This document shows positions 38,787 through 47,868 of a stretch of 64,000 nt of DNA, piece after piece; position 1 is the first letter of the stretch; each line of letters opens with the position of its first letter. The stretch is from Bacteroidota bacterium. GTDB taxonomy: Bacteria; Bacteroidota; Ignavibacteria; Ignavibacteriales; Ignavibacteriaceae. The translations under genes were made by a program, and so were the position numbers. The notes below the pieces were generated by a model. That model worked only from the letters and a program-made list of their open reading frames with translations, had not been told where the DNA came from and searched no databases. Where the stretch lies: contig JAKAGV010000008.1 in NCBI GenBank assembly GCA_021815405.1, positions 1 through 64,000 of the forward strand, written 5' to 3'.

Positions 38787-38912
38787 TACTCACGTTACGC
38801 ACATGTCATGCTGAACTTGATTCAGCATCCCAAAAATGCTGAAAAATGAGATCCCGAATCAAGTTCGGAATGACAAAGTAAATTAGATCCTTAATTGTGC
38901 GTAACGTAAGTA
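38787..38912. repeat. 126-bp nested inverted-repeat element (MITE/REP-like)
   Basis: The outer arms are TACTCACGTTACGCACA (38787-38803) and its reverse complement with one mismatch (38896-38912). An inner pair follows at once: TGTCATGCTGAACTTGATTC... and ...GAATCAAGTTCGGAATGACA, ending about 38874. The element carries no reading frame and lies five bases after the gltX stop. The inner sequence resembles the TGTCATNCNGAACTTG palindromes scattered through many Bacteroidetes genomes, recalled from general knowledge. It may also end gltX transcription. Confidence 0.75.
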
Positions 38913-38936
38913 TTATTGTTATTGTCTTACTGTTTA

Positions 38937-39218
38937 TTATTTTTCACTGCCAATAACAACCGTCCACGGTCTTACTTCCCACTTAGTTATTAATCCATTT
39001 AAAACGTACGGATCATTTTTTGCAAATTTTTCAGCAACTGATGAATTATCTCCCTTAAAAATCAGGACAGCTTTATCAGCTGGATTATCAAGTGCACCGG
39101 CAAGAATTAGCTCGCCTCTATCGTTGGCTGCTTGTGCATAGGCAAGATGCTTTTCCCGAAAGTGAATTCTTCGTTCCAGATAATTTTCCACAAGTTGATA
39201 AAATAAGATGAAATACAT
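38937..39218 (-). CDS. YciI-like protein
   Basis: A 93-aa protein of the YciI/dimeric alpha-beta-barrel fold. The family pattern is visible in MYFILFYQ at the start, the helix phrase REKHLAYAQAANDRGELILAGAL (conserved His and Gly positions), and DPYVLNGLITKWEVRPW at the end. The ATG at 39218 is preceded by GGAGGAAG; the in-frame TTG at 39230 lies inside that ribosome binding site and is not the start. YciI proteins are small, often of unknown role, some with hydrolase or dehalogenase-like chemistry. It lies 77 bases after the PhnE-like permease on the same strand and could be on its transcript. Confidence 0.85.
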   Translation of the reverse strand: MYFILFYQLVENYLERRIHFREKHLAYAQAANDRGELILAGALDNPADKAVLIFKGDNSSVAEKFAKNDPYVLNGLITKWEVRPWTVVIGSEK

Positions 39219-39295
39219 CTCTTCCTCCAAAATACAAAACTAGAAGTTTTTATCGGTTAAAAATTAAATTTTCTTATCCTGAAATCTTTGACAAA

Positions 39296-40372
39296 TTAAT
39301 ATATCGCTTCTCTAATTTTCGCACTGATGTAATCCATAATCCATACTACAAACGCTATCATTATGACGATTAAACCAACCTCCCGCCATCGAGCAAGTCC
39401 TTGATATTGCATCAGCATTGTACCAATACCGCCGCCTCCAACAAGACCTATTATAGTTGCCATTCTTACGTTTATATCCCAGCGGTAAATTGTAAATGAT
39501 AAAAATGGCAAAACAATCTGAGGTACTACTGCATGCCAAACAACTTGAACCTTATTAGCACCTGTTGCAGAAATAGCTTCAACCGGACCTTGTTCTATGC
39601 TTTCAATTGCTTCAGAATAAAGTTTGGCATTTGAGGCTATCGTATGAACGAGTAAAGCAATCATTCCGGCAAAAGGACCAATACCAACCCAGACTGAAAA
39701 AATTATCGCCCAAATCAGCGGCTCAATGGAACGTACAAAGTTTAGGATTATCCTTAAGACATAATAAATGGCAAAAGTAATTTTGTTTTCTCTCATCAAG
39801 TTTCTTGCCGTAAAAAAGCTAATGATGAGAGTTGGAGGAATTGAAATCAGAGTTGCTACCAATGCAATATATATTGTCTCGATCATTGCGAAAAGCGCGT
39901 CATCAAAAATTCCGAACTGTGGATGAAAGAGTGCACTGAACAACCTGCCGGCGCCATTCAAGCCATCACTACTAAACAAACTAACGATGGAAATCTTAGT
40001 TACAATCCATCCTGCAATAAAAGTAATATCAAAAAGAAACCAGCCGAAAAGTTCTGTTGTCCATTTAGTTGTTTTATTTTCATTAGCAACCCCAAACAGT
40101 TTACAAGAAAGAGAAGTTCTAGTAAGTGCCCAGGAAGTTCCTATAACAATGCTTATAAAAAAGATGATGATAATTTGGGTCCAAGAAAACGGAAGGTCTC
40201 TTAAATCAAGAAAATATTTGTAATAGATTGCCCGTTGGACTACAAGGATACTATAGAAGACGAAAAAAATATCAAGCAGGATTGCTTGAAGAAGCCCATA
40301 CTTGTGTTCTCTTCTCCTGTTTTCTTCGATAAAACTTTTAAGCTGTGCTTCAACTTCTAATTGTTTGCTCAT
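39296..40372 (-). CDS. phnE: Phosphonate/phosphate-type ABC transporter permease (PhnE-like)
   Basis: A 358-aa inner-membrane protein. The C-terminal ~210 residues are the PhnE permease core, with the ATPase-contact loop EAISATGANKVQVVWHAVVPQI and the family phrase ATIIGLVGGGGIGTML. The N-terminal ~130 residues add two or three extra helices (DIFFVFYSILVVQRA, IIIIFFISIVIG), longer than typical single-domain PhnE. The ATG overlaps the ATPase stop by four bases (ATGA). It works with the PhnC-like ATPase and PhnD-like binding protein upstream. No C-P lyase genes are present, so phosphate, phosphite or another oxyanion is as likely as phosphonate. Confidence 0.85.
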   Translation of the reverse strand: MSKQLEVEAQLKSFIEENRRREHKYGLLQAILLDIFFVFYSILVVQRAIYYKYFLDLRDLPFSWTQIIIIFFISIVIGTSWALTRTSLSCKLFGVANENKTTKWTTELFGWFLFDITFIAGWIVTKISIVSLFSSDGLNGAGRLFSALFHPQFGIFDDALFAMIETIYIALVATLISIPPTLIISFFTARNLMRENKITFAIYYVLRIILNFVRSIEPLIWAIIFSVWVGIGPFAGMIALLVHTIASNAKLYSEAIESIEQGPVEAISATGANKVQVVWHAVVPQIVLPFLSFTIYRWDINVRMATIIGLVGGGGIGTMLMQYQGLARWREVGLIVIMIAFVVWIMDYISAKIREAIY

Positions 40373-41130
40373 CTTATTTCCACCTCTTCGGCTTCTTCAC
40401 CGTAAATTGTTTTAAACCAGTTTTCATCAATGTCACGCGGCGAACCTTCGTAAATAATCTCGCCTGCTCTTAATGCAATTACACGTGTGGCATATCTCCT
40501 TACCAGACTTAGAAAATGCAAATTGCATATTACTGTAGTACCTAATTCTTTATTAATCTTTTCAAAATATTGCATAATTGAATTCGAAGTAGCCGGATCA
40601 AGAGATGCCACAGGCTCGTCTGCTAAAAGAAGTTTGGGGTTCTGCATTAGGCTCCGTGCAATTGCTACTCGCTGCTGCTGCCCGCCGCTTAAAGCATCTG
40701 CACGTACTTTGGCTTTATCTGAAATACCGACGGTCTCCAAACATTTGTATGCTTCACTGTAAACTTCATCAGAATATTTTTCAATAATAGATTCGAATGT
40801 CTTTAACGATCCAAGCTTGCCGTTAATTACATTTGATAAAACTGTCTTCCTCTTTATTAGATTGAATTGCTGGAAAACCATACCGATTTGCATTTTTACT
40901 TTGCGGAGTTCCTCACCTTTAATATGTGTAATATCTTTGCCATTGAACTCGACAATACCTGAAGTAGGTTCAATAAGTCTGTTGATGCATCTTAACAAAG
41001 TTGATTTTCCTGAACCACTTAAGCCAATTACAACTAAAAATTCGCCTTCTTCAACTTCGAAACTTACGCCTTTCAATGCATGAGTTCCGGATTTATATAT
41101 TTTATGCAGGTTTTGGACTTTTAATAACAT
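40369..41130 (-). CDS. phnC: ABC transporter ATP-binding protein (PhnC-like)
   Basis: A 253-aa ATPase that powers the adjacent importer. Walker A is GLSGSGKST (~36-44), the Q-loop is in MVFQQFNL, the signature is LSGGQQQRV, Walker B is LLADEPVASLD, and the switch His is in CNLHFL. The segment FQQFNLIKRKTVLSNV is characteristic of the PhnC branch. It overlaps the binding-protein stop by one base (TAATG) and the permease start by four bases, so the three genes form a tight operon. Confidence 0.92.
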   Translation of the reverse strand: MLLKVQNLHKIYKSGTHALKGVSFEVEEGEFLVVIGLSGSGKSTLLRCINRLIEPTSGIVEFNGKDITHIKGEELRKVKMQIGMVFQQFNLIKRKTVLSNVINGKLGSLKTFESIIEKYSDEVYSEAYKCLETVGISDKAKVRADALSGGQQQRVAIARSLMQNPKLLLADEPVASLDPATSNSIMQYFEKINKELGTTVICNLHFLSLVRRYATRVIALRAGEIIYEGSPRDIDENWFKTIYGEEAEEVEIR

Positions 41131-42059
41131 TATTTCTTCATTAAATCTTCAAAGTTAATATGCTGTTTTTCTAATAATTTTCTAAGCTGGTCATAATCAC
41201 TGTCCTTCGTTCGAACAAGCCCGGTTATGTCATAAATATCGAACAATGATTTTTGCCCTTCGGGTGTTTTAACAAAATCCAGTAGAGCGTTTATGATTTT
41301 GTTTTTCATTTTTTTGCTCATATCTTTTCTAAATACCCATGGATCATTTGGAATATCCTGTGTAAAACCGATAATCTTCACTTTCTTAGCAACGTCAGGG
41401 AATTGTTTCAGCACTCTCATTCGCGCATCCATTATTTCTCCTGTCTTTGGATCGGGCGGAGCGTAATAAGTTGCACCAGCATCGGCTTGTCTTTCATAAA
41501 CCATGGTTACAACATTATCGTGCCTCATTGCAAAAACGGTTTCGCTGGGTTTTACGCCTAGACTGTCAAGCATTGCTTTTGGCAAAATATAGCCTGATGT
41601 TGATGAAGGATCAACATAAGCCATAGTTCTTCCGTTTATATCTTTAATTGAATTTATCCCGGAATCATAACGGGTTATAAATTGACCTTTATACGATGTC
41701 TGATTACCTTCCCTAACTACTCTGAGCTTTGCCTCAGCACCGTATTTTGCATGCGCCATCAAATATGAAAAAGTATTTATAGCAGCAACGTCCACCTTAT
41801 CAGAGCCGAAAGCTTCCACAACTGCCACGTAACTTGCTGGAACTGCTGTAGTGTAATAATAACCGGTTTCTTTGTGAAGAAAATCAGTCAAGGATGTTGC
41901 GTTAAACGAAATTCTTTTTGCATCAACAGAAGGAGTGAAATAAATTCTAATCGGGTTGGAATAGGAACCCAGTGAGCCCTCGTTAAGTTGTCTTATCGAA
42001 ATGGCTGCAATAAATATTAGAATTGGTGCGAGATAAAGTAAATATTTTGCAATTTTCAT
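41130..42059 (-). CDS. phnD: PhnD-like substrate-binding protein of ABC transporter
   Basis: A 309-aa exported binding protein with an uncleaved or cleaved N-terminal signal (YLLYLAPILIFIAAI). The family core includes IRIYFTPSVDAKRI near the start, the central VAAINTFSYLMAHAKYG and the phrase YVDPSSTSGYILPKAMLDSLG, which forms the anion pocket (Ser-Thr-Ser) in PhnD/PtxB-type proteins. It ends with the helix LLEKQHINFEDLM. The ATG at 42059 is preferred over the in-frame TTG at 42083. It is the first gene of the transporter operon. The ligand is a phosphorus oxyanion or similar; phosphite and phosphate binders share this fold. Confidence 0.87.
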   Translation of the reverse strand: MKIAKYLLYLAPILIFIAAISIRQLNEGSLGSYSNPIRIYFTPSVDAKRISFNATSLTDFLHKETGYYYTTAVPASYVAVVEAFGSDKVDVAAINTFSYLMAHAKYGAEAKLRVVREGNQTSYKGQFITRYDSGINSIKDINGRTMAYVDPSSTSGYILPKAMLDSLGVKPSETVFAMRHDNVVTMVYERQADAGATYYAPPDPKTGEIMDARMRVLKQFPDVAKKVKIIGFTQDIPNDPWVFRKDMSKKMKNKIINALLDFVKTPEGQKSLFDIYDITGLVRTKDSDYDQLRKLLEKQHINFEDLMKK

Positions 42060-42083
42060 AAAGCGATAAATTAATACCGGCAA

Positions 42084-42455
42084 ATATGCGAATTACAGAT
42101 AAATCATTCAAACATAATCAATGTTAAATTAATATTAATTTTACATTAAAATGATGACCACAAATATTCCTTAGTAATTTCAATTCGCAAAATACCCGAT
42201 TGATTGATATAAGATGTGAAATGGTCAAAAATTATCCTCCTTATAAGGTTTCATGAAAATTGTGCTAACTATCATTTCTTTTATTATTTGGTTCATCTAA
42301 ATTTTAATCGAGTCTTTAATCAATAATAATATGAAGGAGCAAATAATTTAATAAGGAAAAAATGATACCGTCACGGAAAATTTAAGAACATTAAAATTTG
42401 TGATTCCGTAAAGAATTTTAATAATTAACCAGCTACGCTCAGAAAGGAAATCATT
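42084..42455. other. AT-rich intergenic region between divergent genes
   Basis: A 372-base region separating the phosphorus-type ABC operon (minus) from the DUF2383-like gene (plus), so it should hold both promoters. A 15-codon frame at 42253-42300, rich in Ile and Phe and preceded by AAGG, was noticed but is too short to support. A weak stem pairs CACGGAA with TTCCGT around 42374-42412. No riboswitch or known motif was recognised. Confidence 0.5.
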
Positions 42456-42914
42456 ATGGAAAACACAAGAGAATTCACGATTGCAGTTTTAAGAGAGTTA
42501 ATCCAAAGCTGCGAAGAAGAAGAATCTTTATTTAATAGGGCATCAAAAAGAATTACGGATCCGAAGTTAATTCAGATGTTAAAAAATTATTCAAGGGAAA
42601 AGGCGGAATATATTCACAAACTTGAATCTGAAATTAAAAGGCTAGGCGGAAAATTAGATGACTGCAATAGCGATTTGATCTCCACTGAAAAAACTTATGA
42701 TACCACAACCGATTATGACAACAACAAGATTTTATTAGAGTGTGTTAATCAAGATGTTATGACATTAAACCGTTATTCAAGTGCAATAAAGGAAGAAATT
42801 TTGTGGGAAGTAATACCACTGGTGGCAAAACAATATTTTGAATCTCAAAACATGCATGAAAAATTGATGCATTCGTTCGGTAAGTACCAGCAAACTCAAT
42901 ACCACATTGCATAA
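42456..42914 (+). CDS. Four-helix-bundle protein, DUF2383/PA2169 type
   Basis: A 152-aa all-helical protein. The first helix pair has the ferritin-like repeated acidic pattern (SCEEEESLFNRASKRI ... YSREKAEYIHKLESEIKRLGGK), and LGGKLDD followed by a second helix pair matches DUF2383. Similar proteins are made under stress and belong to the ferritin-like superfamily, but the di-iron ligands are not clearly complete here, so metal binding is uncertain. AGAAAGGAAATC precedes the ATG, a good ribosome binding site. It is monocistronic, flanked by convergent ruvB and a divergent ABC operon. Confidence 0.8.
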   Translation: MENTREFTIAVLRELIQSCEEEESLFNRASKRITDPKLIQMLKNYSREKAEYIHKLESEIKRLGGKLDDCNSDLISTEKTYDTTTDYDNNKILLECVNQDVMTLNRYSSAIKEEILWEVIPLVAKQYFESQNMHEKLMHSFGKYQQTQYHIA

Positions 42915-43030
42915 GCTATGATGTATAAATATGTCTAATTGCTAAATTGTTTTAATATTTTAAATCCGTTTAGCAATTAGACAGTTTAACAATCTTTCAG
43001 TTGTAATTTTTTAAACTACAATCAAGATGA

Positions 43031-44059
43031 CTAACTAAAGAGAGAAACATCATTATCGAGTTCAAATTTAGTTTTACCAAACCGCTTATAAGCTAAGTCA
43101 GTTGCTTCCCTGCCGCGTGGAGTGCGATGGATAAAACCCTGCTGTATTAGAAAAGGCTCGTAAACTTCTTCAATTGTTCCGGGATCTTCATTGACGGCAA
43201 CTGCTAAAGTTCCCAAACCGACTGGTCCCCCTTTATATTTATCTATAATGGTAAGAATAATTTCTTTATCCATTTCATCGAGACCGTATTCATCAACTTC
43301 GAGTGCTGATAAAGCTTTTTTGGAAACAGCAATATCAATTGATTTTTTATCCTCATAATCTGCAAAGTCGCGTGTACGTCTTAAAAGTCTGTTTGCAATT
43401 CTCGGAGTTCCTCTTGAACGTTTTGCAATTTCTAAAGCTGCGTCGCTGTTAATTTTTAAATTCAAAATCATTGCAGAACGAGATACAATTTTATGAAGGA
43501 CTTCAGAATCATAATAATCCAGCCTGAACTTGATTCCAAACCTATCACGCAAAGGCGAAGTAAGCATGCCAGCTCTCGTAGTTGCACCAATTAAAGTATA
43601 TTTAGGCAAACTTATTTGAACAGATCTCGCATTCGGTCCACTGTCAATCATAATATCAAGTTTGTAATCTTCCATCGCTGAATATAAATATTCTTCTACC
43701 ACTGGGCTTAAACGGTGAATCTCATCAATAAATAAAACCGATTTTTCTTCCAATGTGGTTAAAAGTCCTGCAAGGTCTCCGGGCTTTTCAAGTACAGGTC
43801 CTGATGTTATTTTTAACTTAACTCCCATTTCCTGAGCAATTATATATGCTAGGGTAGTTTTACCTAATCCTGGAGGTCCTGTAAGCAGTACATGGTCAAG
43901 TGCATCTCCGCGTTTTAAAGCAGCAGAGATAAAAACATTTAAGTTTTCTGTAATTCTTAATTGACCGAGAAAGTCCGAGATTCTTAACGGACGAAGCGAT
44001 TGTTCATACTGCTTCTCTTCTTCTGTAACTTCTGAAGTTGTAGATGCCGATTTTCTCAT
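43031..44059 (-). CDS. ruvB: Holliday junction branch-migration helicase RuvB
   Basis: A 342-aa AAA+ motor that drives branch migration with RuvA and RuvC. Landmarks are [12 protein letters not shown] (N-terminal), Walker [10 protein letters not shown] (~61-69), Walker [14 protein letters not shown] (~110), sensor 1 [10 protein letters not shown] (~160), the arginine-finger region in SPLRDRFG, and the C-terminal winged helix with [12 protein letters not shown] and [13 protein letters not shown]. Length is normal. No ruvA or ruvC is adjacent. The N-terminus begins [19 protein letters not shown], a typical acidic lead. Confidence 0.97.
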   Translation of the reverse strand: MRKSASTTSEVTEEEKQYEQSLRPLRISDFLGQLRITENLNVFISAALKRGDALDHVLLTGPPGLGKTTLAYIIAQEMGVKLKITSGPVLEKPGDLAGLLTTLEEKSVLFIDEIHRLSPVVEEYLYSAMEDYKLDIMIDSGPNARSVQISLPKYTLIGATTRAGMLTSPLRDRFGIKFRLDYYDSEVLHKIVSRSAMILNLKINSDAALEIAKRSRGTPRIANRLLRRTRDFADYEDKKSIDIAVSKKALSALEVDEYGLDEMDKEIILTIIDKYKGGPVGLGTLAVAVNEDPGTIEEVYEPFLIQQGFIHRTPRGREATDLAYKRFGKTKFELDNDVSLFS

Positions 44060-44185
44060 TTAATCAAAAACTGTTTTTAAATATTCCTAAAACTAAATTA
44101 CTCTAAATAATATTAAGAAACATAACTCCGGTGAAAGTAATTTTTCTTTGCATCAAATCTCCGGATTAGAATATGGAACATCAGG

Positions 44186-45280
44186 CTATGCTTCAACTTG
44201 CTTAAATCTTAGCTTGAATTTGTGAATAATAATAACCATGAGTGTCATTGCAGTAATCATTGCTAATGCCATGCTAATTGTTGGAAAAACACTTAGACTT
44301 CTATCCAAAATTGTAATTAGCCCTGGATTCCAAGCGCTGCCGTACAGAATAGTAAGATGTACCACATAAATCAAAAGCGTATTTCTTCCAAGAAGAATAA
44401 ATATTCTTGGTATAGATTGAATTTTCAAAGCAATAATAGAAACTGCGGAGTTTAACATTAGAACTATTCCTAGTCTGAACAAGATCAGGTTTGGGCTTGT
44501 AGTCCAAAAATTTGATTTACCATATAATATCAAGTCAATTTCATTACCGGCAACTGAAAGTAGGATAAAGAAAATTCCTGCACCGGCAAGCCAATAACTA
44601 AACTTAATTGATTTAAAAACATTGGGATGCTTCGCAAGATAACTTCCTAAAACACCGCCGGCAATTACATAGCCTGCCCATGGGAATAATGGAAAGTTGG
44701 ATCCGCTTCCGTTATAAAAATATCCGGCTAAAAATTCCGGAACAATCTTAGTCCAATTAATTACCGAGAATGGCTGATACAAACCGAAGAAAATCAGTGC
44801 TGTAATAGAAAAGACTTGGTAGTCGCTTAGTTTAAACTTTTCGGCAATGTAAGCAGAAATCATTAAGAAAAGAATTCCGAAGCCGATTAAATGAAGAACA
44901 TCTACAGCATAAAACGTCTTCCATTCTTCAGGTGTTACATTAGAAAAGTTTATTAGGGTAGGAGTCGGATAACGGAGAAGATAGCCCAGAAATACAAGCA
45001 ATAAAAATCTTTTAATTCCTTTTTTCACTCTTGGATTAGTTTCGAAAGGTTCGTTAACAAGTCGTAAAAGATAAGTAAACACTGTACCTGCTGTAAATAG
45101 GAAAATCGGCGCTGTCATGCCTCTCATGAAAAACCAGAAATTAAAAATCGGGGAATCCATGTTCCTGTAATTATTAGATAAAAGAACGTCAACCGTATGC
45201 CCCTGAACCATTTGGAGAACCGCAAAAGCACGCATCAAATCAATAAATATGATTCTATTCTTTTTAGGACTTTGTGTCAT
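44186..45280 (-). CDS. DUF1624/heparan-glucosaminide acetyltransferase-like membrane protein
   Basis: A 364-aa integral membrane protein with about 10 predicted helices. The start IIFIDLMRAFAVLQMVQGHTVD has the conserved Asp, Arg and His of the HGSNAT/DUF1624 branch of membrane acyltransferases, followed by FMRGMTAPIFLFTAGTVF. These proteins are thought to move acetyl groups across the membrane onto sugars or other acceptors. The substrate here is unknown. It is divergent from the NatA-like operon and convergent with nothing; ruvB lies 126 bases downstream on the same strand. Confidence 0.8.
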   Translation of the reverse strand: MTQSPKKNRIIFIDLMRAFAVLQMVQGHTVDVLLSNNYRNMDSPIFNFWFFMRGMTAPIFLFTAGTVFTYLLRLVNEPFETNPRVKKGIKRFLLLVFLGYLLRYPTPTLINFSNVTPEEWKTFYAVDVLHLIGFGILFLMISAYIAEKFKLSDYQVFSITALIFFGLYQPFSVINWTKIVPEFLAGYFYNGSGSNFPLFPWAGYVIAGGVLGSYLAKHPNVFKSIKFSYWLAGAGIFFILLSVAGNEIDLILYGKSNFWTTSPNLILFRLGIVLMLNSAVSIIALKIQSIPRIFILLGRNTLLIYVVHLTILYGSAWNPGLITILDRSLSVFPTISMALAMITAMTLMVIIIHKFKLRFKQVEA

Positions 45281-45615
45281 TACCTCAATCTATTCAAAAA
45301 TAATTTTTTCCGGCGCTAAAAATAATTAAATCTGAAATAAAAATTACTATTTTTTTGTTTCCTGAATTTTAATTGATTTTGTACGAAATAAAAAGTGCAA
45401 ATAAGTACCTTACCGATTTAACTTCGAAAACACTCCGTTATTTAGATTAGAAAATTGTCTTTCACGCAGATATAATCCAGGTTGTTAGTTCCGAAAAGAA
45501 TAATGTTCAAATCATGTCAAAAGTTGATGTAAACAATTTTAATTTTGTTCTTCCAGAAATTGAATTTCAATTCTTATATTAGAGTAGATAATTGTTAAAC
45601 TTATTTTCGCAGGAA
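45281..45615. other. Divergent intergenic region
   Basis: A 335-base AT-rich region between the DUF1624-like gene (minus) and the ABC exporter operon (plus). It must hold both promoters, but no convincing -35/-10 pair was identified. A short symmetric ATTGAATTTCAAT lies near 45559-45571. No small gene, repeat or RNA motif was recognised. Confidence 0.5.
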
Positions 45616-46512
45616 ATGCTCGAAGTAAAAAATCTAACAAAGATCTTTAAGGATACTGTAGCAGTAGATAATATATCCTTTAAGATTGAACCAGGGAAAA
45701 TTTTCGGGTTGTTAGGACCTAATGGTGCCGGTAAAACAACAACAATCCGAACCGTGCTGAATATAATTAAGCCATCCTTCGGGAAGATTTTGTTTGATAG
45801 CAAGCCGACAGCAAAAACGTTTTTTAACCTTACCGGATATCTTCCGGAAGAACGAGGTTTATATAAAAAGGGTAAGGTAATCGATACCATTATGTACTTT
45901 GCGCAGTTAAAAAATATGGAAAGAAAAACTGCCTATGCAGAAGCACATAAATGGTTCAAGAAAATGGAGATTGAAAAATATGAGGATAAAAAAATCGAAG
46001 AGCTTTCCAAAGGCAACCAGCAGAAAGTGCAGTTCATTTCTGCTGTAATTCATAATCCGAAACTTCTTATCCTTGATGAACCATTCAGCGGCTTCGACCC
46101 GATAAATCAACAGCTAATTAAGGAAGTGCTTCTTTCTTTTGTAATTTCTGGAAAAATCATAATGCTCTCTACTCATCAAATGGATACAGCCGAAAAACTA
46201 TGTTCTGATATTCTATTGATAAACAACGGCAAAGAAGTTTGCAGCGGAAACCTATCGCAAATAAAAAAAAGTTACGGCACCAACTTTGTTAAAATAGAAT
46301 TTGACGGTGACTCTTCAATTATTAGCTCTCATCCTTCAATTTTGCATATTGATAATTACAGCAATTATGCGGAGATCCAGTTAAAAGAGGATGCGCTGCC
46401 TTACGAGTTCCTGAGAGATATAGCATCAAAGATAAATGTAACTCACTTTTCAATTGTTGAGCCCACATTGAATAAAATATTTATTGATTCGATTAAACAA
46501 AGTTCAAATTAG
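45616..46512 (+). CDS. ABC exporter ATP-binding protein (NatA-like)
   Basis: A 298-aa ATPase of the ABC-2 exporter class. Walker A is GPNGAGKTT (~36-44), the signature is ELSKGNQQKV, Walker B is LLILDEPFSGFDP, the switch is STHQMD, and a C-terminal domain of ~80 residues follows, as in NatA/CcmA types. The start is the ATG at 45616 (MLEVKNLTKIF) just after GCAGGAA. An in-frame TTG at 45592 would add eight residues with no family counterpart. The permease begins three bases after its stop, so the two form one exporter. The substrate (sodium, drug or lipid) is not indicated. Confidence 0.9.
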   Translation: MLEVKNLTKIFKDTVAVDNISFKIEPGKIFGLLGPNGAGKTTTIRTVLNIIKPSFGKILFDSKPTAKTFFNLTGYLPEERGLYKKGKVIDTIMYFAQLKNMERKTAYAEAHKWFKKMEIEKYEDKKIEELSKGNQQKVQFISAVIHNPKLLILDEPFSGFDPINQQLIKEVLLSFVISGKIIMLSTHQMDTAEKLCSDILLINNGKEVCSGNLSQIKKSYGTNFVKIEFDGDSSIISSHPSILHIDNYSNYAEIQLKEDALPYEFLRDIASKINVTHFSIVEPTLNKIFIDSIKQSSN

Positions 46513-46515
46513 TAA

Positions 46516-47760
46516 ATGAAAAAAGCATTGATAATAGCTCGCTGGGAATTCTGGGAGAAGGTAAAAACTAAAACTTTCTTAATTTCCCTTATTGTTACGC
46601 CGATTATAATAATTGGATTTGCAATGGCTCCAACTATGCTTTCTTCACAAGAAGACAATACAACAAAAGCGATTGGAGTAATCGATACTTCTAATATATA
46701 TTTCAATGCTTTAAGAAGAAGTTCGGAAAAGATAAAGCTGCCTAATGGACAACCTAATTTTATACTTGTTAATTTAAACAGTAAAGATGAAAGTCTTTCT
46801 ACTGTAAAACGAACAGCAGATGATTATTCACTTTCAGGTAAAATTGAAGGATATTTATATATTATTAACGGCGGAACAGATTCTGTTAAAGTTGAATACC
46901 GCAGTAAAAATTCCGGAAATTTTAATGATGTTAACAGACTTGAAGAAGCGTTTAATAATGCAAGGATAGAAATAAAATTACTGCATGAGAACATCAACCC
47001 TTCTATAATGAAATATATCTCCAGCAATGTACCGGTTACTCCTATAAAAATTCTGGAAGGCGGCGGAGCTGAGAAATCGGATTTCCTTTTCTTATTCTTC
47101 ACTTCATTCATCTTTATTCTTTTATTAATGATGATGATACTTTCTTCCGGCGGTATGCTGATAAGAAGTCTTGTAGAAGAAAAATCAAACAGGCTCATTG
47201 AGATTCTCGTTTCAAGTTGTACTCCGGACGAATTGCTAGCTGGTAAAGTTTTAGGCTTAAGTTTGTTGGGCTTGGCTCAGGTATTTATTTGGCTTTTAAT
47301 CGGGGCTGCATTAGTAGGAACATCAGCAGTGCCGGTATATGCATTCAACAACATTGTTCCGGTAATGTTCTACTTTGCACTGGGATTTATATTTTATACT
47401 TCAATATTTGTCGGTGTAGGTTCAATAGTGACTACCGAACAGGAAGCTCAGCAAATTACCAGCTACTTAAGTATGATTATAATTTTACCGATAGTAATAG
47501 CAGTGCCGGCAATTGAAAATCCGGATTCGATTCTTGTTCATGCATTTTCTTATATACCATTCACAATACCGGCAATAATGATTTTGAGGTTTAACATTGG
47601 ACCGGTTCCTTTATGGGAAGTTATTGTTTCAACCGCATTGATGATTGCATCAATTTATTTATCTGTTTCTATAGCGGCAAAAATTTTTAAGATTGGAATT
47701 TTATCTTACGGAAAGAGACCTTCAATTAAAGAATTGATTGAATGGATTAGTGAAAAATGA
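46516..47760 (+). CDS. ABC-2 type permease (NatB-like)
   Basis: A 414-aa membrane subunit. One helix at ~22-38 is followed by a large extracytoplasmic domain (~45-185) and five or six helices from ~190 to ~395. The ABC-2 signature lies in RSLVEEKSNRLIEILVSSCTPDELLAGKVLG, the coupling region of NatB/YhaP proteins, and QEAQQITSYLSM follows later. It pairs with the ATPase gene three bases upstream. In known NatAB systems the exporter moves Na+, but related pairs export other compounds, so the substrate stays open. Confidence 0.9.
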   Translation: MKKALIIARWEFWEKVKTKTFLISLIVTPIIIIGFAMAPTMLSSQEDNTTKAIGVIDTSNIYFNALRRSSEKIKLPNGQPNFILVNLNSKDESLSTVKRTADDYSLSGKIEGYLYIINGGTDSVKVEYRSKNSGNFNDVNRLEEAFNNARIEIKLLHENINPSIMKYISSNVPVTPIKILEGGGAEKSDFLFLFFTSFIFILLLMMMILSSGGMLIRSLVEEKSNRLIEILVSSCTPDELLAGKVLGLSLLGLAQVFIWLLIGAALVGTSAVPVYAFNNIVPVMFYFALGFIFYTSIFVGVGSIVTTEQEAQQITSYLSMIIILPIVIAVPAIENPDSILVHAFSYIPFTIPAIMILRFNIGPVPLWEVIVSTALMIASIYLSVSIAAKIFKIGILSYGKRPSIKELIEWISEK

Positions 47761-47868
47761 ATTCGATAATTAATAAAATAATTATACAGCGGTTATCTTT
47801 AATTTTGTGTGCATTAAGATAGGTTTAGATTGATCATTAAATTCCAGATACAATTTCTAAAATAATAG

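Noticed and set aside
39219-39230. TTG start for the YciI-like gene
   Set aside because: The TTG overlaps the GGAGGAAG ribosome binding site that serves the ATG at 39218.
45592-45615. TTG start of the NatA-like ATPase
   Set aside because: The added eight residues have no counterpart in the family, which begins at MLEVKNLTK.
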